From CAZYQW01 sp964649825 (GTDB lineage: Bacteria > Planctomycetota > B15-G4 > JADJEK01): a DNA stretch of 64,000 nucleotides. A program made the position numbers and the translations under genes. Below, one piece after another: positions 52,658 to 61,056 of the stretch; the stretch's first letter is position 1; every line of letters starts with the position of its first letter. The notes under the pieces were generated by a model. It was given only the letters and a program-made list of their open reading frames with translations, did not search any database and was not told where the DNA came from. Location: NCBI GenBank assembly GCA_964649825.1, contig CAZYQW010000029.1:74283-138282 (forward strand), in the 5' to 3' direction.

Positions 52658-53308
52658 TCAGAAGTACCAGGACCTCTTGACCGCCGTCGCCGTCGAACGG
52701 CTCGCTTGGGCCAGAGCGCTCTCGACTCGATGTCGAATGCCGTCGGATGGTACTCCGATGCCTTCGACGAGATCCAACGGGAATCGCCCTTCGAGCAGGA
52801 ACTCGGCCTGCTTGCCCTCCTTGATGTCTGGTGCTCGAAAGTCGGCCGCCGCGATCGCCGCCCAGTTCAGTTCGTCGAGATCGCTCCAGCGATTCCGGAA
52901 CTCCGTGGCGTAGGCACCGGCGTTCGCGAGCGAGAAGCACCAGCGCACGCGGTGCTCCTCGGCCCAGCGTACGACTTGGGCCAGGTCCGCGTGCAGATGG
53001 AGAATCGACTCCTGCCCGCCGCGATAGGTCAGCTCGGCGTGGTTCCCCCGGTGCAGGAGGTAGAGCATGATCGACCGGGGACAGAAGTAGAACGGGACGT
53101 AGTCGCCGACCGTCGTTCCGTCATGACAAGGCACGTGGATCCTGTGCAGGCGGCGCTGCTTGATGTCCGTCATGCCGATCGGCTGCGCCGGACCGCTGCG
53201 CGCGATCATCGCGCGATCGGACAGGAGCGCGCCCTCCGCGAGGATCGCGGGCAGGTTGTCCACGTGAGTGATGTGGTACACCTTCGGCCGATCGGGCGGT
53301 GCGCTCAA
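52658..53308 (-). CDS. darT: DarT-type DNA ADP-ribosyltransferase toxin (DUF4433)
   Basis: 216 residues from a TTG at 53308 with GGAGG 8 bases upstream. No ATG or GTG fits near the conserved start PPDRPKVYHITHVDNLPAIL. DarT features: the NAD-site His in YHITH, GDYVPFYFCPRSIMLYLLHR, WCFSLANAGAYATEF, and the late catalytic Glu region in GKQAEFLLEGRFPLDLVEGI. DarT uses NAD to attach ADP-ribose to thymidine or guanosine in single-stranded DNA, stopping replication, including that of phages. The TTG overlaps the drmMI stop as TTGA. The weak start codon and coupling would keep toxin output low and tied to drmMI translation. Confidence 0.92.
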   Translation of the reverse strand: MSAPPDRPKVYHITHVDNLPAILAEGALLSDRAMIARSGPAQPIGMTDIKQRRLHRIHVPCHDGTTVGDYVPFYFCPRSIMLYLLHRGNHAELTYRGGQESILHLHADLAQVVRWAEEHRVRWCFSLANAGAYATEFRNRWSDLDELNWAAIAAADFRAPDIKEGKQAEFLLEGRFPLDLVEGIGVPSDGIRHRVESALAQASRSTATAVKRSWYF

Positions 53309-56300
53309 TCGAACAGCCTCCCCTGCGGTGACGCGGCCGCGCCCTTCTTCGAGCGCCCCTGACCTGCGCCGGCGCGCGCCTCCTCCTTGGCACGCTCGGC
53401 GTTCAGCTCGAGGAGCCGGGCGAGGACCTCGTCGCGGACGTCGTCGGGCCAGCGGTAGCGCCAGGGCTTCTTGCGGCTGCCCCACTCCTCCTCGTCGACC
53501 TCGTAGTCGAGGAGGAACTCGCACTCGGTCGGGATGTCGTCCCAGCCGTACGCGCGCAGGACCGCGCGATCCATGGCGGCGTGGAGCTCGCGGAGCCGGA
53601 GGATGTCCGGGTCGCGCTCCTCCGGGTCGTGGAAGCGGTTGTAGGTCTTCGTAAGGCCAGCGTCGTTGCGGACCATGAGAGCGGCGCGGAAGTCGTGGTA
53701 CTCCTGGCCGGCGGCCTCGAGGTCAGGGTGTTCGGTCCAGTTGGCCGGGAAGGGGTAGGTCTGAAAGACAGCCGTCGGGTTGTATGTAAGGTCATCCGCC
53801 ACACCACGGGTCGTCCCGAAGAATGAACTCCACACCTCGTGCGCGCGACACTGCAATGCCGCAATCGACGAGTGGCTTTCGAATGGAAACACGATGAGCT
53901 TGTGAGAGAAGACCTGACCCGAGGGTACACAACCAATGACGTGGTGAGCGACAGCTGCAGCTCCAGTGACAAGCACCCGGTCCAGCCCGGCGATGGCGGC
54001 GTAGAGCTCCGGCCGAAGTCTCTCGAACTGCCACCAGCGCGCTGTTGAGTGGCTGCCGCGCGTTCCGTGCACGCGCTTCTCGACGATCGCCATCAGCTCC
54101 GGCCACTGCCGCCGGCATTCCTCCTCGGACCGCTCGCCGAAGTTGATGACGTACCGGTGGTGCGCATGCGTCGGGCTCGAGTTCACCTCCTCGCCACCGA
54201 TGTAGGGCAAGATCACGTCCCGGTTGCGCGGGTTCTTGGCCAGCAGACGCTCCATGTCGGCGAGACTGGAAGCGACGCCCTTCGTGTCCGTGTCGTCGAA
54301 GGTGAAACCCATGCCAAGGACGATGCTTCCCTGGAAGCTCCGCCCCGCATTCGACGACAGGCGAGCGGGATCCTCGTGGCCGCCGCGATGGAACAGAAAC
54401 GCGGTGATCTGCTCGACCTCCCGCCCGTCGAGATGCCTGGATCCGGCCCACTCGTCGCGCGCGACATGCACCACGCTGACGACGACCGCGGCCTGCCCCG
54501 GCCACCTGACCCGGCGATCGGCGCGGTAGACCTGGCCTGCGTGCCGGCAGATCCAGCGCAGCCCGGTCGAACGCGTGTCGCCCTGCCTGATGGTGTTGGT
54601 GGCGATCAGGCCGAACGCGCCACCGCGCCGCAGCAGATCGAACGCGCGCCGGAAGAAGTGCGCAACCAGGTCGGCGTTGCCGTGGCTCTCGGCGTGAAGA
54701 GCCTTCAGCCACTCCGGGTATCCGGGCACGTTGGAGGCCGCGACGGTGTTCTTGTAGGCGAACGGAGGATTGCCGACGATCGCGTCGAACCCCGGATTCT
54801 CCCGTCCGGACACCTCCGGGAACTCCACCTCCCAGTGGAACGGCGCGAGCGGCGGATCCTCGGTCCGACGTTCCAGGAGGCGGCCCGTATGGTCCTCCGC
54901 TGAGCCATCGCTGATCGCGTGCACGAAGTCCCGTCGCCTGTCCTCGCGCGCCTTCGGCTTGTCCCCCGCGAAGAACGCGTCGACGAGCAAATCGCCGTAC
55001 AGCCGCACCCGTGCGAGCTCGGCCTGGGCCTCGTCCCAGATGTCGCGGAGCACGAAGTCCGACACGCCCTCGCCGGCCTCGCGGATCTCGCGGCGCAACG
55101 CCGCCGCCCGCTCCAGGTGTCCGCGGATCCGCTCACGCAGCCTGCTCTCGAACTCGAGGCTGTCGTCCCAGTGGAAGATCTCGATCTGCCGTCGCGACAT
55201 CCCGACCAGCGAGTCGCCGTGCCGCAGCGCGTGATCCACGAACGTGAGCGGGTGGTCCTTCGCCAGCGTCGCGAGCCAGAGCGAGACCTTCGCCAGGTCG
55301 ACCGCGACGGGGTTGCGGTCGACGCCGTAGAGGCACCGCTGCGCGACCAGACGCATCGCATGGACCCGTTCGTCCTCGTCGGCGGGAATCGGCGGGGTCT
55401 GGCGATAGAAGTTCCAGCTCTCGACCAGAGCCTCGCCGAGCTGGCGGCACGCCTCGACCAGGAACGCGCCCGACCCCATCGCCGGGTCGCACACCTTCAG
55501 GTCGAGGATCTGCCCGGGGCGTGGGGGCCGGTCGTCGCTGCCACGCAGCCGCTGGAGAATCGGCTCCAGGGTCCGGCGGACGATCGGCTCGGTCAACGAC
55601 CGCGGCGTGTAGTGCGAGCCGGAGCGCCGGCGAGCCTCGCTCGGCTGGAGGACCATCGCTCCGCTCGGCACCAGGTCCGGCGTCGCCGCGGGGTCGATTA
55701 CCGGCTGCAGCGCGGCGTGGAGCTCCTCCAGCGTCGACGCGTCCTTCACTGCCTGCTTGACCCGATCGGTGAGCTTGCGATCGGCGCGGTCCCGGATCCA
55801 CTTGTCGCGCTTGGCCGCGTCCACGTTCAGGAGGGCGTCGAGGTCGATCGCGGTCGGCGCGCCGTGCTTCTTGTGGGCCTTCACCGCCACCGCGCGCCCG
55901 CTGGCGGTCTCCATGCGGAAGCCCATCATGGTCTCGTAGACCGAGCCGATCTGCTCGACGTCGAGCGCGCGGTAGGAGAGCCGCTCGCCGTCGAGGACCA
56001 GCAGTTTCTCCAGGGCGCGGTGAATGGTGCCGTCGGGCACGAGCGGCACGTCGACGCCCTCGTGGATCTGCCGCGCGCTACCCGTGGTACGCCCTTCGAG
56101 GAACGGGAAGCGGTCGGGGTCGAAGAGCACACCGTGGCGAGCGGGCAGGCGCATGCCGCCGGCCTCGGCGCCGTCATGGATCATCCGGAAGAGCACCAGG
56201 AGCTGCGCCCACGCGCCGAATCGCTGGTCCATCGTGTCGGGGTAGCGCGACGCGTCGGAGCGCAGGCGCTCGTAGAGGCCCGCGAGCGAGTAGTGCCGGA

Positions 56301-57237
56301 GGAACGCCTCGTCCTTCGGCAGCATGTCGCGCTCCTCGGCGTAGAGCAGGAACACGAGGCGCAGGATGACGGTGAGGAGCCCGCGGTAGACCTCGTCCGG
56401 ATGCTCGCGGAGCACGTCGGCGAGAAGCTCGCCCCGGGTGGCGTCCTGCGCGGCCTGGAGGCCCCGGAGCAGTTCGTACAGCGCCTGCAGCACCTGCTCG
56501 GCGAGGCGCTCGCTGACCTCGTTCTGGTACTTACGGCTATCCTCGAGCAGGGCGGTGAGCCGCTTGTCCTTCGGCAGGGACAGCAGCCGCGGCTCGCTCA
56601 GCAACAGCCGCAGCGCGGCGCAGATCGGCCGGCCAGCGGTCTGGACCAGCTCCCCCGCGCGGAAGTCGAGCCAGCCCGAGGTCTCCCTCCGCGGCGCCGA
56701 CACGAGCCGCACCGCGTGCCCGTTGAACAGGAGGCCGGCGAGCACGCCGTGCTTGCGCAGCATCCGCTCCATGCGGCTGTGCGGCGACGCATCGAGCCGC
56801 GACCCCGGCACGGGGTCGTCGAACCCCTGGTCGGGATCGATCACCGAGACCAGGAGCTGCCACGCGGGTTGGCCCGCGGCTGGTAACAGCTCACGGACCG
56901 CGAAGTCGGGGGCGAGGGTCTCCTCGAAGTCCTCGAGGTACACGAGGAGCTCGGGCGGCACTGGGGCCTCGGCCGTACCCGCGTAGCCCTTGGGCGAGAA
57001 GCTCCAGCCGAGGACGTGCCGCACGAAGCGTTCGAACTCCACGAACAACCGCGGAGTGCCGCGGTCGCCGTCCCAGCCGGGGACGCAGTCGCGGACTCGC
57101 CGCTGGGTCTTCATGTCGTTGCGGTCGAGAATGGCTCCGGCGCGGACCAACGCGGTCGGCGACACGACGAGGCCGGTCGGCTGGACGAAACCGAGCCACT
57201 CGACGTGGGCGAGGACGTTCGGATCGGGCCGGGCCAT
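53305..57237 (-). CDS. drmMI: DISARM class 1 adenine methyltransferase DrmMI
   Basis: 1310 residues from the ATG at 57237. The N-terminal 550 residues are a helical and nuclease-like region as in large Eco57I/type IIG-like enzymes. The methyltransferase core has motif I ILDLKVCDPAMGSGAFLVEA and motif IV PGFDAIVGNPPFAYKNT (NPPF, N6-adenine type). A target-recognition-like part follows around YVINFGERSEEECRRQ and beyond. DrmMI methylates host DNA so that DISARM spares it. No clear PD-(D/E)XK active site was found at the N-terminus by eye. The start shares one base with the drmD stop, and the stop overlaps the darT TTG. Confidence 0.93.
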   Translation of the reverse strand: MARPDPNVLAHVEWLGFVQPTGLVVSPTALVRAGAILDRNDMKTQRRVRDCVPGWDGDRGTPRLFVEFERFVRHVLGWSFSPKGYAGTAEAPVPPELLVYLEDFEETLAPDFAVRELLPAAGQPAWQLLVSVIDPDQGFDDPVPGSRLDASPHSRMERMLRKHGVLAGLLFNGHAVRLVSAPRRETSGWLDFRAGELVQTAGRPICAALRLLLSEPRLLSLPKDKRLTALLEDSRKYQNEVSERLAEQVLQALYELLRGLQAAQDATRGELLADVLREHPDEVYRGLLTVILRLVFLLYAEERDMLPKDEAFLRHYSLAGLYERLRSDASRYPDTMDQRFGAWAQLLVLFRMIHDGAEAGGMRLPARHGVLFDPDRFPFLEGRTTGSARQIHEGVDVPLVPDGTIHRALEKLLVLDGERLSYRALDVEQIGSVYETMMGFRMETASGRAVAVKAHKKHGAPTAIDLDALLNVDAAKRDKWIRDRADRKLTDRVKQAVKDASTLEELHAALQPVIDPAATPDLVPSGAMVLQPSEARRRSGSHYTPRSLTEPIVRRTLEPILQRLRGSDDRPPRPGQILDLKVCDPAMGSGAFLVEACRQLGEALVESWNFYRQTPPIPADEDERVHAMRLVAQRCLYGVDRNPVAVDLAKVSLWLATLAKDHPLTFVDHALRHGDSLVGMSRRQIEIFHWDDSLEFESRLRERIRGHLERAAALRREIREAGEGVSDFVLRDIWDEAQAELARVRLYGDLLVDAFFAGDKPKAREDRRRDFVHAISDGSAEDHTGRLLERRTEDPPLAPFHWEVEFPEVSGRENPGFDAIVGNPPFAYKNTVAASNVPGYPEWLKALHAESHGNADLVAHFFRRAFDLLRRGGAFGLIATNTIRQGDTRSTGLRWICRHAGQVYRADRRVRWPGQAAVVVSVVHVARDEWAGSRHLDGREVEQITAFLFHRGGHEDPARLSSNAGRSFQGSIVLGMGFTFDDTDTKGVASSLADMERLLAKNPRNRDVILPYIGGEEVNSSPTHAHHRYVINFGERSEEECRRQWPELMAIVEKRVHGTRGSHSTARWWQFERLRPELYAAIAGLDRVLVTGAAAVAHHVIGCVPSGQVFSHKLIVFPFESHSSIAALQCRAHEVWSSFFGTTRGVADDLTYNPTAVFQTYPFPANWTEHPDLEAAGQEYHDFRAALMVRNDAGLTKTYNRFHDPEERDPDILRLRELHAAMDRAVLRAYGWDDIPTECEFLLDYEVDEEEWGSRKKPWRYRWPDDVRDEVLARLLELNAERAKEEARAGAGQGRSKKGAAASPQGRLFD

Positions 57238-60200
57238 CAATTCGACTCCGGCCAGAGGTAGACCAGACCCACCGGCTCCACGCGGGTCGCGCGGACCTCG
57301 TAGAACTCCCGAATCCGATCGGGCTCGCCGGCCAGGTCGCGGTCGAACTGCTCGAGCCGCACCTTCCACCAACGCGCGTCCGCCTCGAGTTGGCGCCGGG
57401 CGTCCGCGAGCTGGCGCTTGCGCTCCTCCAGCTCCTGCTTCGCCGCTTCGCGCTCGGCTTGCTCCTCGGCGAAGAGCGACGCCTGGCCGAGCTTGCGCTC
57501 CTCCTCCGCAATCCGCCGCTCCTCCTCGTGCTCCTTGCGGCCGTACTTGCCGAGCTCCTCCTCGACCCGCTTGCGCTGGCGCTCCAGCGTTTCCCGCAGG
57601 TCGCGGGCCTCGCGCTCGCCCCGCGTCCGCAGTCGGTCCGCCGCCGTGGCCGCGACCTCGTCCGCCCGCGGCTGGAGCTGGGGCAGGAGTTCCTCGACGT
57701 CGCGGGTCGCGGCCTCCAGGAGCCGCGCCTGGATGGTCTTGTTTGGCGCACGACCCGCGGTGGCTCCGGCGAGGGCCACCTCGAGCAGCTCGAGCGTCTT
57801 CACCTCCGCGTCCCGTGCGTAGGCCTTGAGCGGTCCGCCGCGCTTCGCCGGCTCGAGCCAGCGCGCGGTGACCGGGATGACCTCCTCGTGGAGCCGCTCC
57901 GCGCCCCGGCCGTAGAGCGAGAGTCGGCCGAGGAGGATGACGCGGGGGATGGAGTCGGTGGCCTGCGCAAGGCAGGCGCGCGACAGGTCGTGGTGGACGA
58001 AGCCCTGGGTGCGGAACCGGGCGAGCAGGCGCTGGGCGACCCGCTGCTCGAGGTGGAGGTGCACCGTGTCCTCGGTGAGGATGCCTTCGTCCTCGAACAC
58101 GATCGGACGAATCGGCGACTCGCGTCGCCAGTCGGCGAGCTTCTGTCCGGTGCGGCGCGGTGCGCGCAAGGTGTCGACGGTTGCGGCCCAGCTCGCGTCG
58201 AGGCCGACCTTGCGGTCGAGCGGCGGGAACGACCAGACCGGCCGGCCGTCCGCGTCCTTCTCCTCCACCAGGGGCTTCGCGCCGAGCAGCTCCAGCGAGC
58301 ACGAGAGGGCGTTGCGAAACGGCGCGGCCTCGAAGCCCACCCACCGGCGCGAGTTCTGCAACAGCCCGCGGCACCGCTCGATCTGCGCCGCGAGGTCGTC
58401 CTGCCGATCGCGGGCGCCCTCCAGCTCCTCCTCGGCGATGCGCTTCTGCTCGGCGTCGAGATCGGCCGCCTCGATCGCCGCCGCGAGACGCTCGGCGTCG
58501 CGGTGGCGGATGCCGCCCCGCATCAGCCGTTCGACGTCGTCATCGATCACCTTGGAGAGGCTGCCGAGCTCCGCCTTGATGGTCTCGGTCTTGCGCACCA
58601 GCACCTCGAGGACGTGGTCCTCGATCCGCTGCGGAAGCACGAAGTAGTGGCAGCGGACCTCGTCGGCGGGCTGCAGCTTGCGGTCGATGCGGCCGTTCCG
58701 CTGCTCGATGCGGCCGGGGTTCCAGGGCAGGTCGAAGTGGAACAGATCGGTGCAGTGGGCCTGGAAGTTGAGGCCCTCGCGGGCTGCGTCGGTGGCGAGG
58801 AGGATGCGCAGGGGTTCCTTCGACGGGTCGGCGTTGAAGCGGCGCTGGATCTCGCGCCGGTTCTTGCCGGCGGTGAGGCCATCGATGACCGCGATGCGCT
58901 CGTCGGCCAGTTCGGTCCCTTCGATGGCTTGCTCCAGCATCTGCTTGAGGTAGCGCTTGGTGCCCTCGCGGTTCTCGGTGAAGACCAGGACGCGCCGGTC
59001 GGTCCACGTCGCCGGCGCGCCGCGCGCCGCCTCGCCGAACGGCGGCAGGCCGGGACACTGCTGCTCGCGGATCCAGTCGATCAGCCGGCGGAGCTTGGCG
59101 TCGGGGACGTGGCGGGACTGGTCGGCGATCTGCTCCATCCGGTCGAGCAGCTCCTGCTCCGTCCTCCAGATCGCTTGCTCGCCCGGTCCACGCCGGGCGC
59201 CGCGCTCGGCCGCTGCCGTCACCGCCTCGACTTCGCTCGCGTCCTCCGCGTCGAGCTGCTCGGCGGTCCACTCGCTCCGTTCGTCGTCGGCGTCCGGTGC
59301 GTGGGTCAGGAGTTCGCCGCCGCCGTCGGTCGTCCCGCCCACTTCGTCAGCGAGCGCGGAGGTGGCGACAGAGTTCTGCCACTGCTTCTCCGCCGTCTTC
59401 CGGTGCACCTTGAGGGTGCGCCAGAAGGCCTCGATGGAGGAGAGCAGCCGTTGCTGCAGCCCGACCACGAGGAGGTCGGCCGAGGCCCGCGCGGTGCGGG
59501 TGGCGCTGGCATAGCGCTCTTCGCGCAGCGACCGGTACTCATCGAGCAGGCGCGAGAGAACCAGCTCGGGGACGTCCTCGGGGAGGCCTTCGATGTCGAG
59601 TCGCACGACTTCCCGCCGGGGGAAACCGCCTTGGACCTGGCGGATGTCCTCCTTCAGCCGCCGGACCATGACGTCCTCGAGAGCCCGCTTGCTGCGCACC
59701 TTCACGCCGCGTGTGAATCTGTATGGGTCGAGGAGCTCGAGGAGCGTCGAGAAGCTGTTCGAGTGGCCGTTGTGCGGCGTGGCCGAGAGGAACAGGCGGT
59801 GCTCGAAGCGACAGGAGAGGTCGCGGATGGCGCGGGTGAACTTCGTCTCGATGCCGTATCGGCCCCCGCTCGCCGGCGCCGCATGATGGGCTTCGTCGAG
59901 GATCAGCAAACTGCCCGGGAGCACGCCCTCGCCCAACCATTCGCGCATCGGATCGGCGTAGGTGGCGTCGATGAGCAGGTTGTGCGAGACCAAGAAGCGG
60001 CTGTGGGTCCGCCACGGGTTCACGCCGAAGCCGCGCTCCTGCCGCACCCGCGCGAGGTAGGCCCGGTCGAGAATCTCGAACACCAGGCCGAAGCGGTCCT
60101 CCAGCTCGGTCTTCCACTGCTCCAGCACCGACGGCGGCGTGGACACGACGATCGTCTTCGCTTTCTTGCGGAGCAGCAGCTCCCGTGCGATCAGGCCGGC

Positions 60201-60659
60201 CTCGATGGTCTTGCCCAGCCCAGTGTCGTCCGCGATGAACAGGTTCACGCGCGCCAGGCGGAGCGCCTTGCGCAGCGGCTCCATCTGGTAGGCGTCGATC
60301 TTGATGCCGGCGCGGAAAGGCGCCTGGAAGAGGTTCGGATCGGTCGCGGTGACGCATCCCCACCGCATCACGTGGAGGAACGCCGCAAAGTGCCGCGGGT
60401 CGTCGAAGCCCTTCCGCGCCAGGTCGCGCCAGCCCTCGTCCTCGGGGATCCGGCGGTCGAGCTCGTAATCCCAGTAGACCTCGAGCGTCTCGCCCTGATT
60501 GTCATCGTCCGCACACGCAAGCCGGACGAGAGAAGACTGGCCTGGCTCAGGGCTGGGGATGACCTCCTCGACCAACCAGCGCCGCGAGCGGACCTGGACC
60601 AGCTCGCCGACGGTGGGGGCACGCTCGGGGAGGACCCCGGCAGAGCGTGGGACAGTCAT
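57237..60659 (-). CDS. drmD: DISARM class 1 SNF2-family helicase DrmD
   Basis: 1140 residues. The ATG at 60659 has GAGGGGA 8 bases upstream; an upstream in-frame extension is rejected. SNF2 motifs: Q-like region IDAYQMEPLRKALRLARVNL, motif I FIADDTGLGKTIEAGLIARE, motif II LLILDEAHHAAP, motif III LFLSATPHNGHSNSF, and the C-lobe IEQRNGRIDRKLQPADEV. A long charged coiled coil (about 975 to 1090, rich in EERKRQLADARRQ) sits near the end. DrmD marks class 1 DISARM. It is the first gene of the seven-gene operon and divergent from the kinase gene. Confidence 0.94.
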   Translation of the reverse strand: MTVPRSAGVLPERAPTVGELVQVRSRRWLVEEVIPSPEPGQSSLVRLACADDDNQGETLEVYWDYELDRRIPEDEGWRDLARKGFDDPRHFAAFLHVMRWGCVTATDPNLFQAPFRAGIKIDAYQMEPLRKALRLARVNLFIADDTGLGKTIEAGLIARELLLRKKAKTIVVSTPPSVLEQWKTELEDRFGLVFEILDRAYLARVRQERGFGVNPWRTHSRFLVSHNLLIDATYADPMREWLGEGVLPGSLLILDEAHHAAPASGGRYGIETKFTRAIRDLSCRFEHRLFLSATPHNGHSNSFSTLLELLDPYRFTRGVKVRSKRALEDVMVRRLKEDIRQVQGGFPRREVVRLDIEGLPEDVPELVLSRLLDEYRSLREERYASATRTARASADLLVVGLQQRLLSSIEAFWRTLKVHRKTAEKQWQNSVATSALADEVGGTTDGGGELLTHAPDADDERSEWTAEQLDAEDASEVEAVTAAAERGARRGPGEQAIWRTEQELLDRMEQIADQSRHVPDAKLRRLIDWIREQQCPGLPPFGEAARGAPATWTDRRVLVFTENREGTKRYLKQMLEQAIEGTELADERIAVIDGLTAGKNRREIQRRFNADPSKEPLRILLATDAAREGLNFQAHCTDLFHFDLPWNPGRIEQRNGRIDRKLQPADEVRCHYFVLPQRIEDHVLEVLVRKTETIKAELGSLSKVIDDDVERLMRGGIRHRDAERLAAAIEAADLDAEQKRIAEEELEGARDRQDDLAAQIERCRGLLQNSRRWVGFEAAPFRNALSCSLELLGAKPLVEEKDADGRPVWSFPPLDRKVGLDASWAATVDTLRAPRRTGQKLADWRRESPIRPIVFEDEGILTEDTVHLHLEQRVAQRLLARFRTQGFVHHDLSRACLAQATDSIPRVILLGRLSLYGRGAERLHEEVIPVTARWLEPAKRGGPLKAYARDAEVKTLELLEVALAGATAGRAPNKTIQARLLEAATRDVEELLPQLQPRADEVAATAADRLRTRGEREARDLRETLERQRKRVEEELGKYGRKEHEEERRIAEEERKLGQASLFAEEQAEREAAKQELEERKRQLADARRQLEADARWWKVRLEQFDRDLAGEPDRIREFYEVRATRVEPVGLVYLWPESN

Positions 60660-61056
60660 GCGTGTTCCCCTCGACAATCGACCGGCATTCACGAGCCCGA
60701 ATCCTAGCGGCGTGGCCAGTACCGAGAAAGTGGCACGGACCACTCCATGATCGAAACCATGAGCCTCGACCTTCCCGTGGTCATCATCACGAGCGGGACG
60801 GACTGGGCCCGTCCGTCCTACCGGCCGGCCTCCTCGGGCGCTCGCTCCAAGAGCAGGTGAGGAGAGGGCGCGTGCACGCAGAACGGACGTCCAGATCGAT
60901 GACGCGGGGGTCGTGGAAGATCCTCGGTCGGGTCGGGCCCCGGAGGCTCGCTCGGTTGCCTTTCTTGCCCCCTTCGTCGTACAACGGGCCCGCACCGGCC
61001 TGGTCTCGCGGGCGGCTCGTGGCCAACTCGTGGGCTGCGCCAAGGAGAGTTCTCCG
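60660..61056. other. Divergent regulatory gap between DISARM operon and kinase gene
   Basis: A 397-base spacer with no credible gene. It must hold the promoter for the DISARM-DarTG operon going left and for the kinase going right. On the minus strand TAGGAT at 60706 to 60701 could be a -10 element, with a poor -35 (TTTCTC) 17 bases before it. No inverted operator was recognised. A long antisense frame across it is a composition artefact. Confidence 0.5.

Noticed and set aside
57390..60707. Long plus-strand frame opposite drmD
   Set aside because: drmD has complete SNF2 motifs on the minus strand; the antisense frame is Leu/Arg/Val-rich with none.
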